DNA of 64,000 nucleotides from positions 62,001 to 126,000 of the forward strand of contig NZ_OY781107.1 in assembly GCF_963676475.1 (NCBI RefSeq). The letters run 5' to 3'. Made by a program: the position numbers and the translations under genes. Positions 1-9,150 of the stretch are shown here, in pieces (position 1 is the stretch's first letter; every line of letters begins with the position of its first letter). The notes below the pieces were generated by a model that was given only the letters and a program-made list of their open reading frames with translations, made no database searches and had not been told where the DNA came from. This DNA is from an uncultured Celeribacter sp. (GTDB taxonomy: Bacteria > Pseudomonadota > Alphaproteobacteria > Rhodobacterales > Rhodobacteraceae).

Positions 1-82
1 TCGCCCAACGCGCCCGTGTCGGTGCGCCGGTCAACCAGCCGATGCCCCAAAGCACGGCGGCGATGATCAGGAAAAACGTCAT
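1..82 (-). CDS. N-terminal fragment of an unidentified membrane-anchored protein (cut by window edge)
   Basis: Only the first 27 codons lie in the window. The ATG overlaps the TGA of dut by four bases (ATGA), so the gene is probably translationally coupled to dut. Residues 2-19 are hydrophobic ([16 protein letters not shown]) and are followed by a basic stretch, as in a signal anchor or first membrane helix. In some Rhodobacteraceae a MoeB/ThiF-like gene with a hydrophobic N-terminus follows dut. That identity is a guess from context, because no family motif falls within the fragment. Confidence 0.5.
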   Translation of the reverse strand, partial: MTFFLIIAAVLWGIGWLTGAPTRARWA

Positions 83-546
83 GTGCGCCCGGTCGACCCA
101 AACCCGCCCGTGCCACGTGCGGTGTCACTGAGGCTGTCGACCACACGGTAGGCGGCCTTCACCACAGGGGCGACGATCATCTGGCCAATGCGCTCACCGT
201 GGGTGATGTGAAACGGCTCTTGCCCGTGGTTGATCAGCAATATCCCAACTGGCCCGCGATAATCCGCGTCGATCGTACCCGGCGTGTTCACCATGGAAAT
301 CCCATGCTTGAGCGCAAGACCCGAACGCGGCCGCACCTGCACCTCATAACCCGGCTCAATCTCCATCGCGAACCCTGTCGGGATCAACGCCCGCGCGCCG
401 GGCTCGAGAACAACGCCAACGTCGCGCAGCTCCGGCGGGAAATTCGCGCGCACGTCGCCGCCTGCCGCATGTGCGGTCTCATAAGACGGCAGTTTGATGT
501 CGGTATCGGCCCCGTCGAGCCATTGAATTTTGATCTCTACGCTCAT
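79..546 (-). CDS. dut: Deoxyuridine 5'-triphosphate nucleotidohydrolase (dUTPase)
   Basis: Hydrolyses dUTP to dUMP and pyrophosphate, which keeps uracil out of DNA and supplies dUMP for thymidylate synthesis. It acts in the cytoplasm as a homotrimer. The trimeric dUTPase motifs are visible: AGGDVRA (motif 1), [10 protein letters not shown] (motif 2), [12 protein letters not shown] with the catalytic Asp (motif 3), and [11 protein letters not shown] at the C-terminus (motif 5, the P-loop-like arm). The chosen start gives 155 residues, normal for the family, and has a GGAAAAG ribosome site. A longer in-frame start at 585 would overlap coaBC and has no good site. It follows coaBC with 35 bases between them. 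Confidence 0.95.
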   Translation of the reverse strand: MSVEIKIQWLDGADTDIKLPSYETAHAAGGDVRANFPPELRDVGVVLEPGARALIPTGFAMEIEPGYEVQVRPRSGLALKHGISMVNTPGTIDADYRGPVGILLINHGQEPFHITHGERIGQMIVAPVVKAAYRVVDSLSDTARGTGGFGSTGRT

Positions 547-581
547 GTCTTTTCCGTGGTTTAAATACTCAATTCGCCTAC

Positions 582-1781
582 TCAATTCATCGTCAGATGA
601 TCGGCAATCCGATAGGCCAGCTGACGCGCCACTTCATCTTTGCTCATCCGCGGCCACTCATCCGCGCCACGCTCGGTGATCAGAGTCACGGCATTCTCGA
701 CACCGCCCATGATCCCAGTGGCGGGCGAGACGTCATTGGCCACGATCCAATCGCAGCCCTTTCGTTTGCGTTTCGCGGTGGCATGCGCAACCACATCGTC
801 GGTCTCAGCGGCAAAGCCAACGACCAGACGCGGGCGCCCTTCGACCATCTGGCTCACACCCGCCAAAATGTCCGGATTTTCGGAAAATTCCAGAACGGGC
901 AGCTTTCCCTGTGTTTTCTTGATTTTTGACCCGCTCTCTGAGGCCACGCGCCAATCCGCCACCGCGGCGGCGAACACAGCGGCCTCGGCGGGCAAAGCGG
1001 CTTCGACCGCCTCTTTCATCTGGCGTGCGGTTTCCACCGGGATCACCCGCACCCCGCGCGGAGGGGCCACATCGGCGGGGCCGGTGACAAAGCTCACATC
1101 GGCGCCGAGATCGCGCAGAGCCTTGGCAATCGCCGTGCCCTGCGCCCCCGACGAGCGATTGGCGATGTAGCGCACCGGATCAATCGGTTCATGTGTCGGG
1201 CCGGAGGTCACGAGGATATGCTTGCCTTTCAGCGGGCCTTCGGTCAGAGCGGCCCGAATGGCGGCGATGATGTCAGGCGTCTCGGACAGGCGCCCGGGAC
1301 CGAATTCACCGCAAGCCATGGTGCCTTCTTCGGGGCCAACGAAAAGCACGCCGTCTTGTTTCAACTGCGCCACATTGCGCTGACACGCGGGGTGCTCCCA
1401 CATCCGCACATTCATCGCGGGCGCGACCAAAACGGGTTTGTCCGTCGCCATCAAAAGCGTCGAGGCCAGATCATTCGCCAGCCCCCCCGCCATCTTGCCC
1501 AGAAGATCGGCGGTGGCGGGCGAGACAACCACAAGATCGGCGGCGCGGGACAGTTCGATATGCCCCATCTCCGCCTCGTCGGTGAGATCGAAGAGATCGC
1601 GGTAGACCTTCTCGGCGGCCAAACCGGAGACGGACAAGGGCGTCACAAATTCTTCGGCGGCCTTGGTCAGCACCGGCACGACACGCGCGCCTTCATCGCG
1701 CAGTCGACGGATCAGGTCGAGCGATTTGAACGCCGCGATCCCGCCGCCGATGATCAGCAAAATGGTCTTTTCGTTCAGCAT
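582..1781 (-). CDS. coaBC: Bifunctional phosphopantothenoylcysteine decarboxylase / phosphopantothenate-cysteine ligase
   Basis: Catalyses two consecutive steps of coenzyme A synthesis: joining cysteine to 4'-phosphopantothenate (CoaB half), then FMN-dependent decarboxylation to 4'-phosphopantetheine (CoaC half). The N-terminal half shows the flavoprotein start ([11 protein letters not shown]) and the substrate clamp [11 protein letters not shown]. The C-terminal half has a Rossmann-like CoaB domain ([20 protein letters not shown]) and the KIKK loop. The start at 1781 has a GGGAGAG site and gives 399 residues, the usual length. The upstream extension to 1859 has no site. It precedes dut on the same strand. 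Confidence 0.96.
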   Translation of the reverse strand: MLNEKTILLIIGGGIAAFKSLDLIRRLRDEGARVVPVLTKAAEEFVTPLSVSGLAAEKVYRDLFDLTDEAEMGHIELSRAADLVVVSPATADLLGKMAGGLANDLASTLLMATDKPVLVAPAMNVRMWEHPACQRNVAQLKQDGVLFVGPEEGTMACGEFGPGRLSETPDIIAAIRAALTEGPLKGKHILVTSGPTHEPIDPVRYIANRSSGAQGTAIAKALRDLGADVSFVTGPADVAPPRGVRVIPVETARQMKEAVEAALPAEAAVFAAAVADWRVASESGSKIKKTQGKLPVLEFSENPDILAGVSQMVEGRPRLVVGFAAETDDVVAHATAKRKRKGCDWIVANDVSPATGIMGGVENAVTLITERGADEWPRMSKDEVARQLAYRIADHLTMN

Positions 1782-1879
1782 TTTCGCTCTCCCGGCACGG
1801 CGACGTGCATTCGTGAATCCACAAGGATTGGTTCTAAGCCAAGGCCGCGCGTGAGACAATGCTCTGAAACTTGAGGCGA

Positions 1880-2683
1880 CTATTGCAAGAGCCCGGCACA
1901 GGGATCATCACGCAGGGTCGGCTCCGTCACCAACCAAAGATCATAGGGCGGCGCCTCCGCAGGAGTGTCTTCCAATTGACCGATGGAAAGCGTTTCAAAA
2001 TCGGGAGCCGCCTTGGCCAGCACCGAAGGCATGCCCCAATCCATGCGCGCATGGCCATTGCCAGTGATCACCGCAACCGGCCCGCCCGTCGCCTCATAGG
2101 CCTCAATCACAGCTCGCGAGAATGCAGCGTCGCGCAGCCTTTGCGCCTCGACCATCCCCGACATCATCTCAAGCGGCATGGCTTCGCAATGGGCGTCGAA
2201 CTGCATCTTCTGGCGTTCGGTTTGTATCTCTTCGGGCAAATCATCGGTAAGACCATAGCGCTCGGCCTCGACACCAAACACAGCGGCGGCCCCGTCAGAG
2301 AAAGCCCGACGCACATCTTCGCGCGGCAAAGCGGCACCAAAGACAGGCGCATCGCTTGACGCAAAGATCGGATAATACATGGAGAACTCGGGCCAGCCGG
2401 ATGTGTCCCAGTCCAGGGCCTCGGCCAATCCCACCTCATCGCGACGCAGCTCCGGCGTCACACGCGCCGCCTGCTCGGGCGTCAACATTTCAAACACAAT
2501 CGCCGTGGGCGAGAGCGCCGCAACAGCTTGCGCCTGATGACGATGATGCACAGGATTGTCATGCACTTCGCCCAGCAAAACGACATCCGCCCGAGGCAAA
2601 TTCGACAGAGCCTCAGGCGTGATCTGGTCTGAAAAAACGGGGCCCGCGATCAGAGTGAGCGCGACGGCAAAGGGAAATCTCAT
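1880..2683 (-). CDS. ChaN-like (haem-binding uptake / Tiki-fold) exported protein
   Basis: A 267-residue exported protein of the ChaN/Tiki-related family, whose Campylobacter member ChaN binds haem. An N-terminal signal peptide (MRFPFAVALTLIAGPVFS) is followed by LLGEVHDNPVHH and VFEML, the His/Glu motifs that define this fold, and by ITGNGHAR near the C-terminus. There is no lipobox cysteine, so it is probably soluble and periplasmic. Its ATG overlaps the rpoH stop by four bases (ATGA), so it is coupled to the sigma factor and may belong to that stress response. The substrate cannot be read from sequence. Confidence 0.8.
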   Translation of the reverse strand: MRFPFAVALTLIAGPVFSDQITPEALSNLPRADVVLLGEVHDNPVHHRHQAQAVAALSPTAIVFEMLTPEQAARVTPELRRDEVGLAEALDWDTSGWPEFSMYYPIFASSDAPVFGAALPREDVRRAFSDGAAAVFGVEAERYGLTDDLPEEIQTERQKMQFDAHCEAMPLEMMSGMVEAQRLRDAAFSRAVIEAYEATGGPVAVITGNGHARMDWGMPSVLAKAAPDFETLSIGQLEDTPAEAPPYDLWLVTEPTLRDDPCAGLLQ

Positions 2684-3561
2684 GAAAAGAAATGTCTCAC
2701 GTCCTGATGGTTGGTCTCAAGGCTGACACGCATTTTCTGAAGCGCGCCCGCTTCGAGTTGACGCACGCGTTCCTTCGACAGGGACAGTTCCTCGCCGAGG
2801 CTTTCGAGCGTGCGCGGGTCTTCCGTAAGTTTGCGCGCCTTCAGGATAAATCGCTCCCGTTCGCTCAGGTGGTCCATCGCCTCGCCAAGCCAGCTTTTGA
2901 GCTGTGCCTGATCATGCGCTTCGCCGACCATTTCCGCCGTGGTTTCGCCCTCATCAGCAAGGGTGTCGATCCATTCGCGACCTTCTTCATCGCCCGATTG
3001 CTGCGCATTGAGAGAGAAATCAGAGCCGGACAGGCGCCCGTCCATGATCTCCACATCGCGCAGCGGCACGTTCAAATCCATCGCGATCATCTGCAACAGC
3101 TGGTCGTGATCAAGTGCTTCGCCCTGCGCCGAGGCCTCGCGTTCGAGACGCGCCTGAACCCGGCGCATGTTGAAGAACAGCGATTTTTGAGCAGAGGTCG
3201 AGCCGGTTCGCACCAGCGACCAGTTGCGCATCACGTAGTCCTGAATCGAAGCCTTGATCCACCACACCGCATAGGTCGAAAACCGCACGCCGCGATCGGG
3301 GTCGAATTTCTCCGCCGCCTTCATCAGGCCAAGACCGGCCTCTTGAATGAGATCGCTCATCGGCGCACCGTAGCGTTTGAACTTCGCCGCCATAGAAATC
3401 GCCAGACGCATGTAGGCCGTCACAAGCCGGTGTAACGCCGCCTCGTCGCGATGATCGCGCCACGCGCGGGCCAAGGCTTGTTCCGTCTCAACGTCGAGCA
3501 TTTCCGCTTTCATCGCCCGGCGCGGCAGGGCGTTGTCGGATGCAGTCATATCGAGTGCCAT
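2680..3561 (-). CDS. rpoH: RNA polymerase sigma factor of the RpoH family (RpoHII-like)
   Basis: A 293-residue sigma-70-family factor. Region 2 (DLIQEAGLGLMKAAEKFD, then FSTYAVWWIKASIQDYVMRNWSL) and the region 4 helix-turn-helix (LGEELSLSKERVRQLE) are clear. The RpoH-box segment reads QKSLFFNMRR. It lacks the N-terminal EEEYMLAKRW-type block of the main heat-shock factor RpoHI. It therefore resembles RpoHII, which in Rhodobacter serves the singlet-oxygen response. The start at 3561 is fixed by an AGGAGG site eight bases upstream, and the longer reading from 3609 is rejected. The downstream ChaN-like gene is coupled to it. Confidence 0.93.
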   Translation of the reverse strand: MALDMTASDNALPRRAMKAEMLDVETEQALARAWRDHRDEAALHRLVTAYMRLAISMAAKFKRYGAPMSDLIQEAGLGLMKAAEKFDPDRGVRFSTYAVWWIKASIQDYVMRNWSLVRTGSTSAQKSLFFNMRRVQARLEREASAQGEALDHDQLLQMIAMDLNVPLRDVEIMDGRLSGSDFSLNAQQSGDEEGREWIDTLADEGETTAEMVGEAHDQAQLKSWLGEAMDHLSERERFILKARKLTEDPRTLESLGEELSLSKERVRQLEAGALQKMRVSLETNHQDVRHFFS

Positions 3562-3665
3562 ATTTGAACCTCCTGAGAGTTTGCGCTCTGGCTTGATCTC
3601 ACTTTCCACCTTCTGAGAAACCTTAGCGGCTTTTCGTGACGGTCATTTGCGAGCTGTGGCTACTC

Positions 3666-3695
3666 CTGTTACGAAAAGACTAACGCATTGGACCA
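3666..3695 (-). promoter_or_regulatory. Candidate ECF-sigma (RpoE-like) promoter of rpoH
   Basis: Read on the minus strand, TGGTCC is followed after 18 bases by TAACAG. In Rhodobacter the rpoHII gene is driven by the ECF factor RpoE from promoters with a TGATCC-like -35 element. The match here is imperfect and the assignment rests on that analogy. It lies about 105 bases upstream of the rpoH start. Confidence 0.3.
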
Positions 3696-3713
3696 AGAAT
3701 AGGTTTCACGATC

Positions 3714-4247
3714 ATGTGCACAAATATGACAGTCGTACTCGGCGGCGCCTCTTCTGGGAAGTCCAAAATAGCAGAAAAAATATGCTTTATCAGTGAATTA
3801 GATCGGCACTACTTGGCCAGCGCAGAATGCTGCGACGAGGAAATGCGCACAAAAGCTGCGCAACATCGCACAGATAGGGGCGACAATTGGTGCACGACAG
3901 AGGAGCCTTTGGCCGCGGATCGGGTGATTTCCGAACTGAAAGCAGGTCAGATTCTCCTGTTCGATTGCGCCACGATGTGGCTGAGCAATCATCTGTTTGC
4001 CGAACATGATCTGGCGGCGGAGACCGAAACCCTTTTGGCTGCGATCCGCGCCTGCCCCGCAGAGATCGTCATCGTCTCAAACGAAGTGGGCCTCGGGATC
4101 GTGCCGGAAAACGCCCTCGCGCGCCGGTTTCGCATCGCGCAAGGCGAGCTTAATCAACGCTTGGCCGCCGAGGCTGGCACCGTGATCGGCGTCATGGCCG
4201 GGCTGCCCTTTGCACTCAAAGGCCAGCTGCCAGAGGGGCTCGCATGA
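3714..4247 (+). CDS. cobU: Adenosylcobinamide kinase / adenosylcobinamide-phosphate guanylyltransferase
   Basis: Bifunctional enzyme (CobU, called CobP in the aerobic pathway). It phosphorylates adenosylcobinamide and transfers GMP to give adenosylcobinamide-GDP in the assembly of the cobalamin lower loop. The P-loop LGGASSGKS sits at residues 9-17. The kinase segment (LFDCATMWLSNHL) and IVSNEVGLGIVPE are typical. Its length of 177 residues is normal. An in-frame ATG four codons in (3726) is an alternative start. The first 150 bases are clearly AT-richer than the rest. It overlaps the downstream phosphatase by four bases, so the two form a small cobalamin operon divergent from rpoH. Confidence 0.93.
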   Translation: MCTNMTVVLGGASSGKSKIAEKICFISELDRHYLASAECCDEEMRTKAAQHRTDRGDNWCTTEEPLAADRVISELKAGQILLFDCATMWLSNHLFAEHDLAAETETLLAAIRACPAEIVIVSNEVGLGIVPENALARRFRIAQGELNQRLAAEAGTVIGVMAGLPFALKGQLPEGLA

Positions 4248-4813
4248 GCCGCCTTTGGTTGATCCGGCATGGCCCGACTCATGCGAAGACCTTCGTCGGC
4301 TGGACAGACCTGCCCGCCGATCTGTCGGATCACGCGGCCATTGCCCGGCTGGAGGCTGCGCTGCCCGATGCGCCGGTGATTTCGTCGGACCTCTCCCGCG
4401 CCGTGGATACCGCCAGCGCGGTACAAAAGCATCGCAATCGCCTGCCGCATGACCCACGTTTTCGGGAAACCCATTTTGGCGATTGGGAGATGCTGAGCTG
4501 GTCAGAAATTGAAGCCAGCGATGGCGCTCTTGCCCGAGAAGTCTTTGAAACACCAGGGGAAAGTTCCCCGCCGGGCGGCGAAAGCTGGAACCGGTTTTCC
4601 GCCCGCGTCCATGAAGGCGTCGCCGCGCTCTCCGGCGAAACCGTCATCGTAGCGCATATGGGGGTCATCATGGCGTTGCTGCAAAAGGCACTGTCTTGCT
4701 CGGCTTTTGAAGCCCTCGGGCACCAGATTGATCCACTGTCCTGCACCGTCATCGACTGTCCCGAAGGCCTCTCCGGGCCGTGGTCGTGCAACCTCATAAA
4801 TCACAAATATTGA
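4244..4813 (+). CDS. Histidine phosphatase family protein, probable alpha-ribazole phosphatase (CobC-like)
   Basis: A 189-residue member of the phosphoglycerate-mutase-like histidine phosphatases. The catalytic LIRHGPT motif begins at residue 6, a second arginine is in SSDLSRAVDTA, and the second histidine is in VIVAHMGVIMA. Coupling to cobU by an ATGA overlap makes alpha-ribazole-5'-phosphate dephosphorylation (CobC) the likely role. The family also contains unrelated phosphatases, so the substrate is inferred from context. The DNA just after it is very AT-rich. Confidence 0.85.
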   Translation: MSRLWLIRHGPTHAKTFVGWTDLPADLSDHAAIARLEAALPDAPVISSDLSRAVDTASAVQKHRNRLPHDPRFRETHFGDWEMLSWSEIEASDGALAREVFETPGESSPPGGESWNRFSARVHEGVAALSGETVIVAHMGVIMALLQKALSCSAFEALGHQIDPLSCTVIDCPEGLSGPWSCNLINHKY

Positions 4814-4889
4814 TATAATATCAATAAAATATGAATTTTCATGATGTTATATTTCCTCATAGACTATCGCAAACAGTTGGAGGTTCCTC

Positions 4890-5576
4890 ATGTCTTACGA
4901 TCTTTTCATCGGCGATAAAAGCTTTTCAAGCTGGTCACTGCGCGGTTGGCTCTTGTTCGAAAAATTCGACATCCCGGTCAATGAAATCATGGTCGGGCTC
5001 TATTCCGGCACCATGAAAGAGGACCTCGCCCCCTTGGCGCCCGCCCGCTTTGTGCCCACCGCCCGAACGCCCGAAGGTTGGGTGATCGGCGAAAGCATCG
5101 CCTTGGCCGAGACGCTGGCCGAACGCCACCCGGAGGCCGGACTTTGGCCCAAAGACGCTGAGGCGCGCATCTACGCGCGCTGGCTCGTCGCCGAAATGCA
5201 TGCCGGATTTACTGCCCTGCGTGGTGCCTGCCCGATGCAGCTTTTGTATCAATATCAGGGACTTGAGATCACGGATGCGGTCAAAGCCGACCTTGCGCGT
5301 TTGGAAACGGTTCTCTCTCATGCCTTCGAAAATTTCGCGGGTGAGGGCCCCTGGCTCTTCGACGCCTACTCTGCGGCGGATGCGTTTTACGCGCCGGTCG
5401 CGGCACGGATCGCGGGCTATGACCTGCCTGTTTCTGACCGTCTCGCAAGCTATGTTCACGCGCATCTCACCGATCCGGCGTTCAAAAAATGGCGCAAAGA
5501 GGGGCTCGAGATCAGCTACGATCCTGTGCCCTACGCGATGGACCTGCCTGTGACGGATTGGCCAGAACCGGTCTAA
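4890..5576 (+). CDS. Glutathione S-transferase family protein
   Basis: A 228-residue cytosolic GST. The N-terminal thioredoxin-like domain contains SFSSWSLRGWLL, where the serine near residues 12-15 is placed to activate glutathione, and GESIALAETLAE, the glutathione-binding segment. The all-helical C-terminal domain follows (YSAADAFYAPVAARI). A GGAGG site precedes the ATG. It stands alone between the cobalamin genes and comM. The electrophilic substrate cannot be deduced. Confidence 0.9.
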   Translation: MSYDLFIGDKSFSSWSLRGWLLFEKFDIPVNEIMVGLYSGTMKEDLAPLAPARFVPTARTPEGWVIGESIALAETLAERHPEAGLWPKDAEARIYARWLVAEMHAGFTALRGACPMQLLYQYQGLEITDAVKADLARLETVLSHAFENFAGEGPWLFDAYSAADAFYAPVAARIAGYDLPVSDRLASYVHAHLTDPAFKKWRKEGLEISYDPVPYAMDLPVTDWPEPV

Positions 5577-5642
5577 ATTTAATAAGCCCCGGAGCGCGTT
5601 AACCATTTGCTAACCACGTCTGCGCTAGACGGGTTAAGATTG

Positions 5643-5760
5643 GTTAAAGCGTTTTTCGTTTAATCTGTGTCAGATTGAGCGAAAAACGTTGCCGCACTGA
5701 ATTGATATTGCTGCGTTTCTCAAAATTGAGTGCCTCAAGTTTTTTGAGAAACGCTTTAAC
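5643..5760. repeat. Palindromic interspersed repeat, copy A (118 bp)
   Basis: A 118-base element ending in the inverted repeat GTTAAAGCGTTT / AAACGCTTTAAC. It holds two internal hairpins: the first has arms CGTTTTTCGTTTAATCT and AGATTGAGCGAAAAACG, the second has GCGTTTCTCA and TGAGAAACGC. A near-identical copy lies in opposite orientation at 37565-37683. Copy A ends 18 bases upstream of the comM start, so it fills the space in front of the comM ribosome site. The short terminal repeats and the lack of coding capacity suggest a MITE-like or REP/BIME-like element. Confidence 0.88.
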
Positions 5761-5778
5761 GCATTCCGGGAGCACATC

Positions 5779-7290
5779 ATGGTCGCACGGACATTCTCCG
5801 TCGCTTTCGAAGGCATTGAGGCCCGCCCCGTCGAGGTGCAATGCGCCATTGCCCCCGGATTGCCTAGTTTCACCATCGTCGGCCTGCCGGACAAGGCCGT
5901 CACCGAGGCCCGCGAGAGGGTCCGCGCGGCCCTCGCGGCGATGCAAATCGCACTGCCATCGAAGAAACTCGTCATCAACCTCTCACCCGCCGATCTGCCG
6001 AAAATCGGCTCGCATTTCGACCTGCCCATCGCATTGGCCATCCTCGCTGCCACCGGCTTGATCCCCGCCGAGAAGGCCGAAGAGACGCTGTCCTTGGGCG
6101 AATTGGCGCTGGACGGGTCGCTCGTCGCAGTCAACGGCGCGCTGCCTGCCGCATTGAAAGCCGCTGAGCTGGACTGTGTCCTCGCCTGCCCCGAGGCCTG
6201 CGGATCGGAGGCTGCTTGGGTCGGTGCAACGCCAGTCTATGGCGCGAAAAACCTCGCGCAATTGCTCCGGCATTTCATCGGCGACCGACCCTTACATGAG
6301 GCACAGCCGGGCGAGATCACTCTACCCAATCACCACCGCGACCTGCGCGATGTGAAAGGTCAGGAAAAAGCCAAACGCGCCATGGAGATCGCCGCCGCAG
6401 GCGGGCATCACATGTTCATGGTCGGCACACCCGGGTCCGGCAAATCCATGTTGGCGGCGCGGCTGCCGACGATCCTGCCGCCGCTTTCGGCGCAAGAAGC
6501 CTTAGAAACGTCGATCATCCACTCCCTCGCAGGCCTGTTGGACGAAGGCGGCATTTCCCGCGCGCGGCCCTTTCGTGAGCCGCATCATACCGCCTCCATG
6601 GCCGCCATCGTTGGCGGCGGGCGCGGCGCGCAGCCGGGGGAGATTTCGCTGGCGCATAACGGCGTGTTGTTCCTCGATGAATTCCCGGAATTTCCCCGCG
6701 CCGTCCTAGAAACCCTGCGTCAGCCCATCGAGACCGGCGAGGTCATGGTCGCCCGCGCCAACGCCCATATGCGCTACCCCGCGCGGTTCATGTTGGTCGC
6801 GGCAGCGAACCCCTGCAAATGCGGGTATCTGCCCGACCCGGCGCGGGCCTGCGCCAAAGTCCCGCTTTGTGGTGAGGAGTATCTTGGCCGTATTTCCGGG
6901 CCTTTGATGGATCGTTTCGATTTGCGCCTCGAGATGCCGCCCGTGCAGTTTCAGGATTTGGACCTGCCGCCCTCCGGCGACAGTTCCGCCACAGTTGCGG
7001 CGCGCGTCGCCCAAGCCCGCGCGATCCAGACCGAGCGCTATGACGGCACAGGATTTCGCACCAATGCGCAGATCGAGGGGCAGATGCTGGATGATGTCGC
7101 CAGCCCCGATACCGAGGGGCGCGAGATTTTGACCAAAGCGGCCGAAAAACTTGGGCTCTCGGCGCGGGGCTATCACCGCGTCCTGCGGGTCGCGCGCACC
7201 ATTGCCGATCTGGCGGGCGAGGAGGATGTGCGCCGCCCGCATCTGGCCGAGGCTTTGAGTTACCGCGTGGTCTCTGGCGTGCTCAATTGA
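5779..7290 (+). CDS. comM: YifB/ComM family Mg-chelatase-like AAA+ ATPase
   Basis: A 503-residue protein of the ComM (YifB) family. In naturally transformable bacteria ComM is a hexameric helicase that extends branch migration of incoming DNA, and the role in this organism is inferred from that. The N-terminal Lon-protease-like domain (about 1-170) contains FTIVGLPDKAVTEARERV. The AAA+ domain has Walker A GTPGSGKS near residue 216 and Walker B GVLFLDEFPEF near 295. A cysteine cluster (NPCKCGY, CAKVPLC) lies near 344-364. The ATG has a GGGAG site. It ends in an 8-base convergent overlap with the esterase. Confidence 0.94.
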   Translation: MVARTFSVAFEGIEARPVEVQCAIAPGLPSFTIVGLPDKAVTEARERVRAALAAMQIALPSKKLVINLSPADLPKIGSHFDLPIALAILAATGLIPAEKAEETLSLGELALDGSLVAVNGALPAALKAAELDCVLACPEACGSEAAWVGATPVYGAKNLAQLLRHFIGDRPLHEAQPGEITLPNHHRDLRDVKGQEKAKRAMEIAAAGGHHMFMVGTPGSGKSMLAARLPTILPPLSAQEALETSIIHSLAGLLDEGGISRARPFREPHHTASMAAIVGGGRGAQPGEISLAHNGVLFLDEFPEFPRAVLETLRQPIETGEVMVARANAHMRYPARFMLVAAANPCKCGYLPDPARACAKVPLCGEEYLGRISGPLMDRFDLRLEMPPVQFQDLDLPPSGDSSATVAARVAQARAIQTERYDGTGFRTNAQIEGQMLDDVASPDTEGREILTKAAEKLGLSARGYHRVLRVARTIADLAGEEDVRRPHLAEALSYRVVSGVLN

Positions 7291-8173
7291 GCGCTTTCAG
7301 GAACTCTGCCGTCTCTTCAATCGCCTGACGCGCCTCGGGGAAAAAACCGTCGAACATCTGCCAGACATGCGGTGCGCCTTCGGTGAGTCTGAGCACGACT
7401 TCGGCCCCCTCTTCACGCAGATGCGCGGCCATACGCACAGAGTCGTCACGCAGAATCTCACACTCCGAAGCCTGTAAAAGTACAGGCGGGCAATTGGGAA
7501 ACCGCGCAAAAATAGGAGAGACTTGCGGGTCTTCGGGCGAAGAACTGCCAAGGATCATCGCGGTCAGATCGCGGGCCCGCTCCGGCGGAAAGAAGTGGTC
7601 GCGCTCGGCGTTGGTTTCGAACGATGGGCTGGACAGCGTCAGATCGGTGAAGGGCGACCAGCCGAAAGCCCCGGCGGGCGGCGCGCCGCGCTGGCACAGC
7701 TCCGCCAAAAGCGTCAGGGCCAGCCCGCCGCCGGCACTGTCGCCACCGATGGTAATCTCCTGAGGGCTATAGCCCGAGGCCACCAGAGCGTCCCAAACGA
7801 CCAAAGCGTCCTCAAACGCTGCGGGCAGCGGGTGTTCGGGGGCCAGCCGATAGGCGGGCAAAAACACGGGCCGATTGGCCAGTTGCGCCAGCCGTGAGGC
7901 AAGGCGTTTGTGGGTCTCGGGACTGCCTGCGATGTAGCCGCCGCCGTGGAAAAATAGGATGACGCGCTCGTCATCACAGTCCGGCGGTCTGATCCACATG
8001 CCCGGCAGGCCCAAAGCGTCATGGGTGACTTCGGCGGAGAGTTGCACGGGCAGGCTGAGTTTGGCCGCCAAATCGACCCCGTCCCGCAGAGGCACGGGGT
8101 TTTGCGCATGGGTAAAGGCGGCCCGCACGACGGGGCTCAAGGCCCCGGACACCAGCCGCATCCGAAGGCTCAT
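7283..8173 (-). CDS. Alpha/beta hydrolase (hormone-sensitive-lipase-type esterase)
   Basis: A 296-residue esterase/lipase of the HSL (family IV) type. The oxyanion-hole motif [11 protein letters not shown] is near residue 75 and the nucleophile elbow GGDSAGGG near 143. The catalytic Asp and His are probably in the C-terminal third ([14 protein letters not shown]). Its ATG overlaps the gshB stop by four bases, so it is probably cotranscribed with glutathione synthetase. No link in function is evident. Confidence 0.9.
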   Translation of the reverse strand: MSLRMRLVSGALSPVVRAAFTHAQNPVPLRDGVDLAAKLSLPVQLSAEVTHDALGLPGMWIRPPDCDDERVILFFHGGGYIAGSPETHKRLASRLAQLANRPVFLPAYRLAPEHPLPAAFEDALVVWDALVASGYSPQEITIGGDSAGGGLALTLLAELCQRGAPPAGAFGWSPFTDLTLSSPSFETNAERDHFFPPERARDLTAMILGSSSPEDPQVSPIFARFPNCPPVLLQASECEILRDDSVRMAAHLREEGAEVVLRLTEGAPHVWQMFDGFFPEARQAIEETAEFLKALN

Positions 8174-9123
8174 GCGCGTTTGGCCTCGATCGCTTTCCAG
8201 ATCAGCTCCGCCGTGTTGGTGCCGTCAAAGCGCTCAAGCTCCTGAATACCCGTCGGCGAGGTCACGTTGATCTCGGTCAGGTAATCGCCGATCACGTCGA
8301 TGCCGACAAAGACCTGGCCTTTTTCCTTCAAAAGCGGCCCGATGCGGGCACAGATTTCCAGATCGCGTGCGGTCAGGCCGACTTTCTCGGCGCGCCCGCC
8401 AACGTGCATGTTCGACCGCGTCTCCCCGGCTTGCGGCACGCGGTTGATCGCACCAACCGGTTCGCCATCGACGAGGATCACGCGTTTGTCGCCATTCGAC
8501 ACATCGGGCAGGAATTTCTGCACAATCATCGGTTCGCGCGAGATGCCGGTGAACAGCTCATGCAGGGACGAGAGGTTGCGATCATTCGGATCAAGGCGGA
8601 ACACGCCCGCGCCGCCATTGCCGTAGAGCGGTTTCAGGATGATGTCGCCATGCTTTTCCTTGAACGCCTTGATGGTCTCGAGGTCACGCGCGATGGCGGT
8701 GGGCGGCGTCAGGTCCGGGAAGGTCAGGACCAGCAATTTCTCGGGGTAATTGCGCACCCAGAACGGATCGTTGACCACCAACGTGCCCGGCGTGATCAGT
8801 TCGAGCAAATGCGTCGTGGTGATGTAACCCATGTCGAAGGGCGGATCCTGACGCAACCAGACGACATCGTAGTCGGACAGATCGACCTCGGTCATCTCGC
8901 CCAACGTGTAGTGATCACCCTCGACGCGGCGCACCTCGATCGGCCAACCGCGCGCCGTCACGCGGCCCTCCTGGAAGGCCAGATGATCCGGCGTGTAGTA
9001 GAACAGCTCATGGCCGCGCTTTTGCGCCTCTTCCATGATGCGGAACGTGCTGTCGGCATGGATGTTGACCGGACCGATCGGGTCCATCTGGATCGCGACT
9101 TTCAGCGCAGGGGTCTTGGACAA
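8170..9123 (-). CDS. gshB: Glutathione synthetase
   Basis: ATP-grasp enzyme that joins glycine to gamma-glutamylcysteine to form glutathione. The N-terminal segment [13 protein letters not shown] is typical, as are the ATP-grasp parts ([44 protein letters not shown]). It has 317 residues, the normal length. The start is a TTG preceded by AGGAGA, because no ATG lies between that site and the conserved N-terminus. The end of an IS-like remnant sits only 27 bases upstream, so the promoter must lie within or beyond it. Confidence 0.95.
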   Translation of the reverse strand: MSKTPALKVAIQMDPIGPVNIHADSTFRIMEEAQKRGHELFYYTPDHLAFQEGRVTARGWPIEVRRVEGDHYTLGEMTEVDLSDYDVVWLRQDPPFDMGYITTTHLLELITPGTLVVNDPFWVRNYPEKLLVLTFPDLTPPTAIARDLETIKAFKEKHGDIILKPLYGNGGAGVFRLDPNDRNLSSLHELFTGISREPMIVQKFLPDVSNGDKRVILVDGEPVGAINRVPQAGETRSNMHVGGRAEKVGLTARDLEICARIGPLLKEKGQVFVGIDVIGDYLTEINVTSPTGIQELERFDGTNTAELIWKAIEAKRA

Positions 9124-9150
9124 GGGCGTATCTCCTCTGGTTGTCTCTTA

